A DNA stretch of 64,000 nt from Rhizophagus irregularis. Lineage: Eukaryota; Glomeromycota; Glomeromycetes; Glomerales; Glomeraceae. The notes below the pieces were generated by a model. That model was not told the DNA's origin. It searched no databases and saw only the letters and a list, made by a program, of their open reading frames with translations. The translations under genes were made by a program, and so were the position numbers. Below, one piece after another: positions 10,241-21,523 of the stretch. How positions within the stretch are numbered: the first letter of the stretch is position 1; each line of letters starts with the position of its first letter. The stretch lies in assembly GCF_026210795.1 (NCBI RefSeq), contig NC_089451.1, positions 1,906,001 through 1,970,000 of the forward strand, read 5' to 3'.

Positions 10241-12476
10241 TATAAAAGATATACTATCATCATAAAAGGTATATTGTGACAGGACCTAACCTTCACCCAC
10301 CTACTAAATCACGTAATTTCTGGCACGTTCCAATAGGATCTTGTACGCAAACAACAGGTTCTATGTTCAGAAAAATCGGGCAGCTGAAATTAATTCCAAA
10401 TTTATCATTCTAAAAAACTAGCTGTTCATCTGTTGGATATTTTTGGATTGCAGTTTGAGCTTTAAATTTAACAATATGGCCATCTGAACCAATTGATAAT
10501 ATTGAAAGATTAAGTTGCGGTGCCATTTGAGTCAATAATTCTTAATGAAAATTCGTTACAGTTAACTGGTTATCAGACCCAGTATTAGCAATTAATGCAA
10601 TAAGCCAATAACTACTGGCGGAAAGGTTGGTAATGGTACCTAATAATAATAATTGAAATAAATATGACTATGAATCGTATGTATATAAATGATATAATTT
10701 ATTATAAATGAATACTACCTGCAATATATAGGCACGCATGTCATTTGCAATAGCTTTTTTAATTTTGATATCATTAATAATTATTGGGATATCTTTATAT
10801 GTATTAATTTTAGTTTCTTTGATAGAAAGTGTTGACCCAACAATACATCCTAAACCAGAATGATACCAAAAAGCAGGTTTTAATTTGGTATTATCAGATA
10901 TAGCAGCTATAGGTCTTTAATAATTTAATGTATCAATTAGCCTTTTAAATTTAGCAACATTCTCAAATAAAAAGGTAGGATTTGTAAGTGTCGGTATCTT
11001 CATCGTTAACATGAAGTTTTCTATTTTAGATAGAAAATTTTTTAACCAATTAGCACAAATTTTTATAGATAATAAAATAAGCAGATCATACCATATATTT
11101 TGAATTGTGTGCCCTTTCAAATTTTAATGAAAAATATTAAGAGTTCGAATGCTAAAACTTCCTAATATAATGAGGAAGTTTGTAAGTTCCTCATTATATT
11201 TGAAATTTTGCTTGCCTTTTATAAATGGCGGCTTAAACTATTATTTTACAAAGTCCTTCAAAAACAGGTTTTTCATTAAATACGCCATGAATAGCTTTAT
11301 CTGCTAATGTAATCCATATATTTGCATGATTGTTGTTTTTAACAATAGACCAAATTTCACAGAGATCTTGATTTTGCAAATGTTTTAATTAATTTCAAAA
11401 TAAAATTTTGGTGTAAATTTGAGATTTTGAGGTGCTGGTTTTAGGATGGCAAGACGATTTTCTAATAGATTATTGTGTTTTAATGCTAAACATTCATCAC
11501 AAATCTCTTTTTCAGAATATCCCATGCATATTTTAGCGTGTACCACAATACCTATTATTTAAATAGAAAAGATTTTTGTTAAACAAGTAAATTTTTAATT
11601 TTTTCTCTCAAAAAAACTTACATTTTTTACCAACACGCCATTGAGATTCTGCATAAATTTTTTGATTTAATGCACGTTTTTGTGATGTTGTAAGTTTTTT
11701 TCTTGTAAATTTATGAGGAAATTTATTTGGAAATATTTCTTTAGCAATTACTTCAACATGACGAACTCCACCATAACTTGCTGATGTTCTATCAACATTA
11801 AGGATGCTTACTAAAACTATTTTTTCAAAATTTTAGTTCAGTTAAAATTCAATCTGAAACTATTTTTCATAATAAAAATTAATTGCTTAAACTGTTTTTA
11901 TGCTTTTCTGAAACTAATTATAATTTAGAAAAGTTTTGGATTTACCAATTATTTTATTAAAAATAAAGTTTTTGAATTTCAGATTTTTGAGTTTTATCGT
12001 TAAATGAGTTTCAGGCAGCAATACTAATCAACATAATTTGTAATTAAATTTAAACAGAGCCCTAAGCATCCCTTTCTCTTGTTAGATACTTGATTAATAT
12101 ATGTTGAATTAATTATTATATTATTATTTTCTTCACTAATTTCATTTTCAGCTTCATTTACTGTAATAATATCATCATCATTCATCGTATCTTTTACTTC
12201 ACTCTCCCAATTATCCAGTCATCATCCAAATTTTCATTATCTATATTATCATCTTCATCTGTTGTTGATTTTGCAAAAAAAACATAAAATACTTTATTGT
12301 CCATCTTTCCTTTTACATCCTGGACCATTTGCATGACGATTAATATAATCTTCATCATATTTCCTATTAAGTTTTATTACTGCTCCATATATGCAAATAA
12401 CTTTTTTAGTACGTACTACTTTAACAACATATGGATGTTTTTGTAACTGTTGTTTAAAATATTTCTAGCTAACCAT

Positions 12477-13000
12477 ACATCAGGAAATTTGTTTAGGCGT
12501 AATTTAGTGTAATATTTCGAAGGTGGTGTAAAATTTCGAAATATTACACTAAAAACGTAATATTACAAAAGTTTACGCTCTTAAATTTGAATAATTATAG
12601 TAATTTAAGAATATCTCGCTATCTACTGATCCAATCAAGACGATCTATAGCTCATTGGAATCAGCTCATCAAGACGGATCGAATGGTAGTAAAATCGCAT
12701 TTCTACAGTTGATAGAACGCTCTATAGTATGCAGTAAAGTTTTAAAGTAATAGAAAATCATCTATCGAACGTAAAGATACGATTTTACTACCATTCGATT
12801 CGTCTTGATGAGCTGATTCCAATGAGCTATAGATCGTCTTGATTGGATCAGTAGATAGCGAGATATTCTTAAATTACTATAATTATTCAAATTTAAGAAA
12901 TAGCTTTTAAATAATATTACGTTTTTAGTGTAATATTTCGAAATTTTACACCACCTTCGAAATATTACACTAAATTACGCCTAAACAAATTTCCTGATGT
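12477..13000. repeat. 524-bp near-perfect foldback element
   Basis: The whole stretch is an inverted repeat around about 12740. The outer ends ACATCAGGAAATTTGTTTAG and its complement frame it, and GC-containing inner blocks such as GATCCAATCAAGACGATCTA are mirrored at 12833-12852. Each terminal 60 bp is itself a hairpin (TAGTGTAATATTTCGAA against TTCGAAATATTACACTA). No coding frame. It abuts the 5' end of the transposase-like pseudogene. Confidence 0.8.
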
Positions 13001-13360
13001 AATGTATATGTCTATCTAAGACTTGAAAAAATGTGTATATGTATAAAAATGGTTTTGATAAGGATATAAACTATATGTAAGCATAAAAGAACAAAGAACT
13101 AAATACATAAAAAGACAAAAAAATTCCAGAAAATTAAAAATTGTATGTACAAAAATTAAGATTATTAAATTAGGAATTTTACTACGCAAACTCATATCTG
13201 AGTTTAATTAAACCTCTGCTTTGTTACATATTTGAAAACATGACTATATTAAAATTTTTTTTTGGCTAAACGAAATAAAATATAACCTAAAAAATTTTTT
13301 TATATGATGGCTAAGCAAATTTTTTTGTTACTTATATATGTATTGTTTGGGATCCTATTA
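13001..13360. other. AT-rich spacer
   Basis: No gene or clear repeat recognised. Confidence 0.4.
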
Positions 13361-13542
13361 GAGAGCTTACATATATTATGTAATTATCAAAAGGAGGAAG
13401 GAATAACTAAAATCTTACGTTATACTTAATAAAATTATATGATTTATAAATATTATAATTTGATTGGTTATTAAATCTGACAAGAGGGAGGAGAGGAGTA
13501 AGTTTATATTAAACTGAATATTACATAATATATGTAATTCTC
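13361..13542. mobile_element. Small MITE (~180 bp)
   Basis: Left end GAGAGCTTACATATATTATG and right end CATAATATATGTAATTCTC are inverted complements with one small gap. The interior has purine runs (AAAGGAGGAAGG, GAGGGAGGAGAGG). A 3-bp TTA is present on both flanks but could be chance. Confidence 0.55.
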
Positions 13543-13559
13543 CTTAGAATATGCAATAT

Positions 13560-13870
13560 GCTTTTTTGCTGTTTTAGCAATACATTTCTTCAAATGATCA
13601 TTGTCACATTCGATGGTATTTTTGCAAATAATTACTAAGGAGTCATATATAGTGCAATAAATATGAGATAAACGTTTCCCAGCTTTAAATTCCTCATTTT
13701 TATGATCTTTTAATTATTTGAATAAATCCATTCTTGGAGAAGTATTTTTGATTATATTCAAAAAGTTTCTTAAATGAATAACGAACATGAGAATATTACA
13801 TTTCTGGTGTTTTACTACTATACCTATATTGCAGATTGTTTAACGCTTGCATTACTACAGGATTTAAACC
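13560..13870 (-). pseudogene. Fragment of an unrecognised decayed gene
   Basis: Minus-strand reading gives protein-like stretches (LNPVVMQALNNLQYRYSSKT, VRYSFKKLFEYNQKYFSK, LSHIYCTIYDSLVIICKN) with stops between them and a frame change. No domain recognised. It may be the end of another multicopy gene. Confidence 0.3.
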
Positions 13871-14000
13871 AGAATAGTTAGTTTTAACTATTTTACAGAT
13901 ATAAGGACTTTATAGTAATTTATAGCAATTTTACTGATTTTATCGATTTATAGCTGTTTTAATGACTTATAGTGATTTATAGCAAGTATATTATAATAAA

Positions 14001-14189
14001 ATGTCAGATTCATTTTTATTCAATTATTCAGGTAAAAAACAGATTCATATTTTTTTTGATTCAGCTAAATTATACACAGCATCTTTAGTTAAATTTTGTA
14101 TCATATGTGATCTCCCTAAATTCCTACCAATTCCACGACAGTTCTACAACACTTCTCTGGCGCTGAATGGGTTCTCAAATTACGGGTGA
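14001..14189 (+). CDS. Doubtful 62-codon open frame
   Basis: Starts with ATG and contains a CIICDLP pair. The composition is not clearly coding and no family is recognised. It may be part of the decayed gene that follows. Confidence 0.15.
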   Translation: MSDSFLFNYSGKKQIHIFFDSAKLYTASLVKFCIICDLPKFLPIPRQFYNTSLALNGFSNYG

Positions 14190-14229
14190 TCAGCATATTA
14201 TGTGAATTTAAAAAAAAGGTTAAGCCACC

Positions 14230-15090
14230 ATTATTATTCGATTAATCATTTCATTAAATTAAATCAATTATCCTTCGCTATAATCAGAATATATCACTTG
14301 ATATTTCCATAAAACCAGCCCAATTTTTATGGAGTTCTCTCACCAATGTAAACATATCTTCTTCTACTGAATGGTCTGACACTCAGCTTCATCTTCTCAT
14401 CAACGAATGTAAACAAAAAAATTTCAAATATCATGCCATTCCAAATAAGAAGAAACAAGATTTTTGGAACGATATCGCCAGTATTAAAGCTTAATAAACA
14501 AGAGAATACCAACTTTTTCCTAAGTAAAGACTGTCATAATAAGTTCTTAAACCTTACAAAGGCTTTTAATGTAAATAGACCTACTTGAATTTTACATGAA
14601 ATCTAGGGTTAATATACTTACTATTTTTTTAGATGGCCAAAAGATATAGAGAAGGAACTGGAACTAAGAAGAGTTTGGTGGTGGAAAAAATATACAAAGA
14701 GTTCTCAACAAAGTTCTGGTTAAAATCAGATATGTTTCTATAGAAAATAAGTGGGTGATTATCTCTAAATTAATACAATCTTACCATTCGCTAGAACTTC
14801 CATTCGAGCAGGTATATAATGAAAATGTTGGATCAAGTAGTGTAAATTCTTTTGAGGTAACATCCTCTTCAATCTTACCTAAACGGCCCAAAGGGAAATC
14901 AAGTTCTGAACAACAACCATTGGAAAAGGCTGTCAAGGATTCCTCCAAATTATCATCACTTACAACATCAAATCTATTAACTGTCGAAATACCTAACACC
15001 TTTAGACCCGTAATCCAACAATTCCTTCTTTTTCGCAAAATGCTAATGTAATCAATGTTACTATTAATTATGGCGGTGTATGAGAAGAGG
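14230..15090 (+). pseudogene. Broken Myb/SANT-like DNA-binding protein gene
   Basis: The plus strand reads EWSDTQLHLLINECKQKNF and KKKQDFWNDIASIKA around 14370-14490, the helix pattern of a Myb/SANT-like (trihelix) DNA-binding domain. Its third part, EKIYKEFSTKFWLKSDMFL, lies at about 14670-14735 in another frame. The linker continues from 14755 (KLIQSYHSLELPFEQVYN; serine-rich, KRPKGKSSSEQQP), and a final shifted segment NANVINVTINYGGV ends near 15080. Stops (14492-14497, 14740) and at least two frame changes break the gene, unless unrecognised introns explain some of them. Such domains are common in Rhizophagus transcription-factor-like and transposon-derived genes. Confidence 0.55.
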
Positions 15091-15516
15091 ATTAGAGTTT
15101 TTTTTCATTAATTGTTGGCAGAAAGGACTGGCGCCAAATATTTATATTTTATAGCTATGATTTATGTAGAAAACAAAAGCAAATGTAATACTTGACCTAT
15201 AAGACACTTCGGCAAATAGTTTAGTAAATTTTATATTTTTATAATTTGTAAGTGCGATGCAATAGAATACAAATGTAATTAATAAATATCACTTGTAAAA
15301 CACGAAATACATTTAAAAATTTGAAGTAAAATCTTTATCATATTTTTGTAAAGTAATACGCGAGAAAGAGCCAGCCGGCTAAGTAAAAAATGAAACTAAT
15401 AAAAGGTATTAGAGTAGATTGTGTTTAAAGGGAAGAATCACGTTGATCCTTAAGCCAAATGCAACAGTTCCTTCTCACTACTCTGCATTATTATTGTTTA
15501 CACTAAGTTTACTATT
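15091..15516. other. Spacer
   Basis: No gene recognised. Confidence 0.4.
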
Positions 15517-15519
15517 TAA

Positions 15520-16460
15520 TCATAAACCAATATTATCTAAAGTACTAATATATTTATCCTTCTTTATATTTTTCTTATAAAACCCTTGAACCGTAACTTT
15601 CTTAATATTTTCACCTAATTCACGAATTTCCATTTCTACATGAAGACACATTTCTTTTGAGTTAAATCTTTTTTCTGCCTTAATCTTATCAAAAATTTGC
15701 TTGAATTGGATCCAAATAGTTAAACTAATATCCTTGAATGTTATTAGTTCTAAATTAGATGATGCACAAGATTGATTGGACACTTTAGAGTGGTTTGATA
15801 CACTTTGTTGATTAGTTTCAACTAAGGTTGCTTGCCAAAACCTCTCCAAAATCCTGCGATAAATTTTGGCAAGATTTTACTATATGTTTACTATAGTTTC
15901 GGCAGGATTTCGGCAGTTTCGGCAAATGGGGGTTTTGGCATTTCGGCAAAGTTTCGGCAGGATTTTTAATATGATTTAATATAGTTTCAGCATTTTCCGT
16001 ATAGGTTTCGGCAGTTATTAAAAAGGTTTCGGCAAGCAACCTTAGTTTCAACTGGCTGGATTCTTCTATTGATTGTATAACATTAAATTAATCCATTTTG
16101 GAGTGCATCAATAGAAGTATTAACTGAGGAAAATCATTACAGCAGGCTTCTTTGATCTCATTAAGCCTTTTGGTAACAGTATGATCATTTGAAAGATTTT
16201 CTGCGCCTCCTCAGTAAAGTCATCATCACGTGCCTTGATTTTTTCAGCTTCTGCAGTAAGTTTCCATCAATTTCGGCATAAATTTTACTGATTTCCACAA
16301 TGAATATAGATTTAAAATTGGAAATACTTGTGTCAACTTTTGCGGTGAGCTTATTGTTAAATTCAGTAAAGGTCTTTTCTATTTCCAGTATATCAAGATA
16401 ATTGACAATTTTGATGGCACATGTATAGAGTTCATTAGAGACTTTCTATTTAATATTTGA
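15520..16460 (-). pseudogene. Coiled-coil protein gene split by a MITE
   Basis: The minus strand carries ELYTCAIKIVNYLDILEIEK, TFTEFNNKLTAKVDTSISNF and EISKIYAEIDG (16430-16270). A frame change leads to TAEAEKIKARDDDFTEEAQK, then SIEESSQLVE before the insertion. After it come TNQQSVSNHSKVSNQSC and LTIWIQFKQIFDKIKAEKRF, ending at 15520. The 220-bp element at 15824-16043 lies between residues that join in frame once it and one 10-bp duplication are removed. No enzyme motif is visible; the charged heptads suggest a structural coiled coil. Unrecognised. Confidence 0.45.
15824..16043. mobile_element. 220-bp MITE with perfect 10-bp target duplication
   Basis: Terminal inverted repeats AAGGTTGCTTGCCAAAACCT and AGGTTTCGGCAAGCAACCTT. 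The flanking duplication AGTTTCAACT is perfect (15814-15823 and 16044-16053). The interior repeats the phrase TTTCGGCA many times. A 10-bp duplication fits Mutator-like elements. The intact duplication indicates a fairly recent insertion. Confidence 0.85.
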
Positions 16461-18009
16461 CTATATGGTGGCAAATCCCATGAATATCACTGGATTAACA
16501 AGTAAAAAAACAGCGAATAAGGCCAAAAATAGCATGCTTTCAGAAGAGTTGAGCAATGTCAAACTGGACATGATTAGGCGTAGTAATTTTATTAAGAGAT
16601 TTTATTGGTAGATCAAGTTTTTTTAGATATTAACGATTGATTTTTTTAATAGCAATAATTTTCTTGCGTAAATGCACTGGGAAAAAGGTTTATTTTATAC
16701 TGTATGCCTACTATGCACAAAAAGAGAATTTAACCCGATTTAATAAAAGTTATGTTGCTTTATTAAATGTATTCGTCATAACTACATTTTTCATAATTAT
16801 ATTTTTTCAGCTAAAACAATTATAAAGGCCTGGATCCCATCTAATAATAACAAATGTCTCTCCCCTGAATTGTAATAATAGCGCTTAAAAGAAAATCTGA
16901 AGAATTACAATTTTTGACAACTTAATGTAACACTAATGGAGCAATGCTGTATCTCAAAATTTTCCATTTATTTCTAAGATCTCTTTCAAAACAGAAGATT
17001 TCATGTGGTGCATCTTTGTTTGAGTTCACAGCCCCACTCCTATTTCAATTGTAATCACAAAAAATCAGGATATTTGTCATCATGGGATCAAGATCATGTA
17101 TAACTATTTCCTATTCAAAAAATGGATTAATATGTGATTAACCTGTATACGTAATTTGAATGCGCTAACATCAGTAGGATAATAAAAATTTATCGTTTAT
17201 GCACAGCGCCTTTGGCTCCGAGGATCTGTAAGTCATTGATTTAATCGACTCTATTTCCATTTTTGAATTTCTTTTTAACAACGCCCTGTCTTACGATCCG
17301 CATGTAAATCAGGGATGTATTTTTTTATTAGTAATTCAGTACTGTGTAATGAGTGAGATAGAACATACCAGAACTTTGGGAAAGTTCATCAGTATAGCAA
17401 CACAAAAATATTGCTCTTGGCCGGGGGTTATTCTAAAATAACGACTGCGGTTGTTCACAATCACATGATATAGTGGCGTAATTATATCACATGCCTATAT
17501 CTGCGGATGTCGATGACGTTTTCTGCATTTTTCTGGAGTATAGATGACATTTTACTGCGCATGGTATATTTTATGCAGATAGAAAGCCGGCAAAGAATTT
17601 TCGATATCGTACTGCGCATTTCAGGTGATCGATCTTACATGACCGGCCTATGCTACCACCTCAAGATCTGTATATCTGTATATACAACATAAACGGTAAG
17701 ATTTGTCCCCATAATAGTCTACTATATTTTCCTTATGATTCGTCTCGCATGATGGACAAAGTGAAGATTTGTCTTGTAACATCTTCAGATTCGACACTTT
17801 TACTTAAAGATATACCAGGGTAAAGCTTTAAGACTTTATTGCGGACACAAAAAAATATATAGCAATGTAAAAACGCGTTTGATTTATTATTTTTATAAAA
17901 AAATATTTGCTATTCTTGTTTCATTCTTCATCAAAAAGAGATCTTATTAGTATAGAATATGTTTAGAAAATTCGTATATGAATCATGATCACAAAAGTAA
18001 GCTAAACAT
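16461..18009. other. Long stretch without a supported gene
   Basis: Short protein-like stretches occur on the minus strand near 16980-17080 (NRSGAVNSNKDAPHEIFCFE), suggesting more gene debris. Nothing complete. The stretch 17390-17700 is less AT-rich than its surroundings. Confidence 0.35.
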
Positions 18010-18764
18010 CTAAACCATTTGCCCCTTAAATGCCGTTAACATTAAAAAATGGTAATTTGGTAGAGTTAATGTATACATGTACGATTCTTTTGGCACAATG
18101 TTATAAGAACCGATTTTTTGTCCAACAAGTTCTACTTTACCAGTTGCTTCATCAACAATTCTAAGTTCTCTAATTTTTCCCTTGACACAACAACCAATTA
18201 CATCATTGAGGATGCCGTCCCTCCGCAAGTCTTGAAGCATTTGGTTCGTGAACTGTGACAGTGTTGGGAATTGTATCGGATCCAGAATTTTTACTACAAT
18301 ATTCACCTTTGTTACGTGGCTCTTGTTGGTGAAGTGTTTCTATTGCCTTTTTTCCCGGTTGTTCGAGCTGTCTTCCTGACACTATGGTGAGAGCTACTTC
18401 CATTTCGATGTTCTCCATTTCTGTCAACGTTACCTCGTACGGTTCCTTTAAAAATTTTATATATTTGAACTTTAATAACCAAATATATACATGAAAATGA
18501 AGTAGCAGAGTGAATATAAATCAATAGATCTATAGATTTACCAGTTGGTCTTCTCTGAGATCCATTTTCGAGTTTCCGGATCCCAATTAATTCGTCGTGT
18601 TCTTCATAAGGTTTTCCGTCCTCAACCCACTTTTTGTAACTGGTCCAATTTACAGAAGACTTGAAGATTTTACTTACTTCTTCTAGTTGTTCTTCTGTGA
18701 ATTGAGGAAACAAAGAACGGGAAATCTTAGACTCTGACATACTCGCGAGAAAAGGTTGTGACAT
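18010..18764 (-). pseudogene. Unrecognised multi-exon gene, probably broken
   Basis: ATG at 18764 opens MSQPFLASMSESKISRSLFP and QFTEEQLEEVSKIFKSS, ending near 18542 at a GTAAAT donor. A second piece after an AAAG acceptor near 18450 reads EPYEVTLTEMENIEMEVALT. After a frame change inside about 18360-18300 the last piece reads VVKILDPIQFPTLSQFTNQ, MLQDLRRDGILNDVIGCCVK and GKIRELRIVDEATGKVELVG to the stop at 18010. The last segment is reminiscent of an OB-fold of the replication-protein-A type (inference from pattern only). The frame change suggests decay. Confidence 0.4.
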
Positions 18765-18779
18765 CACTGAAATCACTTA

Positions 18780-19440
18780 CTGGTGGGTTTTACTATGTGA
18801 TTTGTAATCAATTATACGTAAAACTTTTCATTGGTAAATTGCCGAATGCCAATCATTCTGGACTTAATTATTGTCACGTTTCATTAGTGCAAGGCTAGAA
18901 ATTTTCTACTAAAATTTTTATCGGAACTTTTACTGTTTAATATGATTACATTTAAAGATTTATGTTATCTCTTATAAATAAAAGTATTAGTAATTGATAC
19001 AATGATACTGAGATCTAATATAAAAATGCAAATGCAAACTTACAATTTTTAAGATATAATATTGGACAATACATAAGTAAAAACATTAGTTATGAAAAAA
19101 CTATATATTAAAAAAATAAATATAGAAAATTTTAGATTTAATTATCCAATATATTCAAGTATTTTTGATATTAAGTCAGTATCTCTTATAAATATGCTTG
19201 AATTAGTTTGTAATATTTTAAGAAACTATACTTTTCATAATAAAGTAATACCTGATTCCTTCATTATATCCATTTATCATCTAATTCTGAGTTATATTCA
19301 TTCTTAGAATTTTTAAACTGAGACTTTTTATTACTCCAGCTCTTTTTAATTAAGTCTTTAGCAATAATTTAATTTCTAAAAATATTTTTTTACATAATCT
19401 AAAAAAGGAAGATAAATTACATTAATAAGAAAAGTACTTC
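18780..19440. other. AT-rich spacer
   Basis: One open frame at 19092-19307 is present, but its Ile/Asn/Lys/Leu composition is that of AT-rich noise. Nothing else. Confidence 0.4.
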
Positions 19441-19443
19441 CTT

Positions 19444-19653
19444 TTAAGTAATTATATTTCCTTTAACAGTAAATAGTCCACCTGAATTGCCTGTATTAGA
19501 ATGCATTAGCTCAGTGATCAAAAAATTAGCACATAGAAACTTATTGTCACTGGTAAAACAAACAGTGTTAAAAAGTTTTGTGATACATTTAAATAGATAG
19601 GCTTTAGTTTGGATACCCGTTACTAATGGCAAATCAAAGCCTTGGTCAAACAT
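19444..19653 (-). pseudogene. Fragment of an unrecognised gene
   Basis: Open frame DMFDQGFDLPLVTGIQTKAY continuing to SNTGNSGGLFTVKGNIIT, preceded by a TTCAG acceptor-like site. The composition is protein-like but there is no motif. Possibly one exon of a decayed gene. Confidence 0.3.
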
Positions 19654-19814
19654 ATCCTGAAATCATGTTTTGCAGGATTGCAAATTGATTTTTTTATTAT
19701 TCAAATACATTAGATAACACATATATTTATATTACTATTTTAAACACGCTTGTTAGGCTGTTGGTATATATGTAAAATCGAATAATACTAAAATACGCAG
19801 TTAATAGAAATCTT

Positions 19815-20490
19815 GCTATTTCGTAATATATACAATTCCATTCACTACAAACCATCTCAACTGATCTTTCCCTTTAATTAAGCGTTTCGGTGCTTCTTCA
19901 GGTGAATTACCAAGTTGCGACTTTCATCATCCCACAGAAAAACAACCATAACAATCTAAAAAGACTATTCCATACTCGGTCTCCTCAATAATAATTATAT
20001 GATCAAAGCCAAATTCAGCAACACGTCTTATATAATAAATTAGTTCTTTCGGATCACCATCAAGAACAATTAAGATTTATCTTCAAATGTATCAACTAAG
20101 AAAACCGGATCGTTGCAACGCGATGTTCTTCCATTTTTTCCTTCACATGATTGCACTTGGGACATGGTTGCTTGACTTCCAATACTTGATGACTCTTCTT
20201 CGGTATAGCGAGAGTATAAGACGACACGTTTTCCGAGAGACAATCGTTTTCCAAACATTACCTCCCAGGGAAAGTATGTCTGCATTTGTCCAATTGTTCC
20301 GCTGTTAAGACATTCTTCATATTCTTTGTCCAACATAACGTCGTCCTTGTCTTTACTGCCTTCACGTTCACTGGTACTTGATAACGAATCGACGAACCCA
20401 TCATGAATTTCATATCTTTTCCTCCTTACTGAAAGGTTCCACGAATTCTGCAATCAACTCTTTAAATTGCTTAACTGCGAGTCACATGTA
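19815..20490 (-). pseudogene. Broken gene of unknown family
   Basis: Minus-strand order: KQFKELIAEFVEPFSKEEK (20475-20420); a frame change; IHDGFVDSLSSTSEREGSKD and YFPWEVMFGKRLSLGKRVVL, continuing to NDPVFLVDTFEDKS with a stop at 20070; then IVLDGDPKELIYYIRRVAEF, GFDHIIIIEETEYGIVFLD and APKRLIKGKDQLRWFVVNG (20070-19815) with two stops (TGATGA). The coherent segments and repeated breaks show a decayed protein gene. No family recognised with confidence. Confidence 0.4.
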
Positions 20491-20650
20491 GAATGACTTT
20501 ATATTATGTCTGTATCTGCGTGTATAGCCGCAGTGAATTTTCGTGGTCTGGGTATCAGGTGATAAATAAAAATAAATTCAAAAATCAACTTTCGCAATAT
20601 TTATCTTATTTAAACATAAAATTAAAATTACATGTATTATAAGTTATTGA

Positions 20651-21280
20651 TTATACCATTCTGTGACGGAATATTAATGATTCACGTATATCTTCCTCTG
20701 TAATGGATACGAACTTATCGTGATCCTCTCCAAGCTCGATTGCTTTTTTCCTAAGATGTTCCTTGCGCTGAGCTCTGGTCAGGAGAATGGAGGGTAGGAT
20801 TTCTGCAAGCTGCCTCCATGCAACTCGTTCTACTTTTTTTCCTTGTGATGGCTCGGGATTGGGCTTGACCTTCGTAGCCACAGGCTCAGGTTTCGCAATC
20901 GTTCGCTTGGCAGCTTGGGGAGGTTCAACTGCAGATTTAGCAATTTAGCGGGTTCATCCGTCCTAGACGTTTCAGATGTTGATGCTATTGGGATTTCTGG
21001 TTCAGCTGCGCTAGATGTACCTGTGGCTTGTCTTAGCGTTATTTCTGGCACTTTGAAAATGGGGATCTCTGCGACTTCGCAAGTTAACGGTTCATCTTGT
21101 GGTGCGTCACCGAAGGCGGAGGAAGAGAATTCTTCGATGTCGCCTAGGCCAGATTCACACCTCCGCACCACCATCATCCAATATATTCTCGTTAAGATTG
21201 ACTTTTGTACAATAGATTCTTTCCGATGTATAGCATATCTGAGTCCGGGCTGTAAGATCAGAGGCTGAAAGACGGAAATA
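20651..21280 (-). pseudogene. Alanine/proline-rich unrecognised gene with frame change
   Basis: First segment (21280-20950): DIEEFSSSAFGDAPQDEPLT, VPEITLRQATGTSSAAEPEI, ETSRTDEPAKLL. A frame change near 20945 leads to KSAVEPPQAAKRTIAKPEPV, PEPSQGKKVERVAWRQLAEI, RKKAIELGEDHDKFVSITEE and a stop at 20651. The acidic/serine-rich then basic layout looks like a low-complexity linker followed by a helical domain. Not recognised. It is distinctly less AT-rich than the genes at 25-50 kb. Confidence 0.4.
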
Positions 21281-21523
21281 GAAATTGAAGTTAGCTGTAG
21301 CCTGGTATTATTGTATGAAAAAAATATATAGGGGTTCTCTTAGCTGAAATTGCCTAAGAATACCCAGAAAGGACCAAGAAAATTCATGTGATTGAAATTT
21401 TGCAAATCAACAATTACATTTTATTTAGCAGATATAAAGTTACACTACATATACATAAATAAATGATAATTTAGTAGTAACTAGCAAAGTAGATAAATTT
21501 TTTTTTTCGATGTAAGTTGTCTA

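Larger units (their letters stand above)
9178..10331. mobile_element. ~1.15-kb inverted-repeat element inside the transposase-like pseudogene
   Basis: The ends GGGGTGTGCCAGAAATCACG (left) and the complement of AATTTCTGGCACGTTCC (right) are inverted repeats. On either side the pseudogene reading is continuous: ...PVVCVQDPIG stops at the right boundary and PKHTKKTSCNAI resumes at the left, both minus strand. So this block interrupts a coding sequence. It carries tandem repeats and a nested MITE but no open frame. The class is not determined. Confidence 0.6.
7060..12470 (-). pseudogene. Large transposase-like gene, heavily broken
   Basis: Reading the minus strand, fragments follow one another in protein order. 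First comes an N-terminal segment (HPYVVKVVRTKK, DEDYINRHANGPGC; 12430-12305), then exon-like ASYGGVRHVEVIAKEIFP (11790-11630) closed by GTAAGT, then KEICDECLALKHNN (11515-11480). Next are WITLADKAIHG (11315), NPTFLFENVAKFKRLIDTL (10980), SDNTKLKP (10900), SIGSDGHIVKFKAQT (10500), HQDMIKLDRQDD (9050), ELIDSYLNREITPLERIK (8845) and NKNFLADQSFAIF (8690). Last come QLVPKISQYTKALR (8480), TWPSDAEI (8255) and a C-terminal SLQVYLPIHLN (7280). From general knowledge this order matches a long multicopy Rhizophagus protein family that I take to be transposon-derived. Stops, frameshifts and two insertions inactivate it. Confidence 0.7.
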
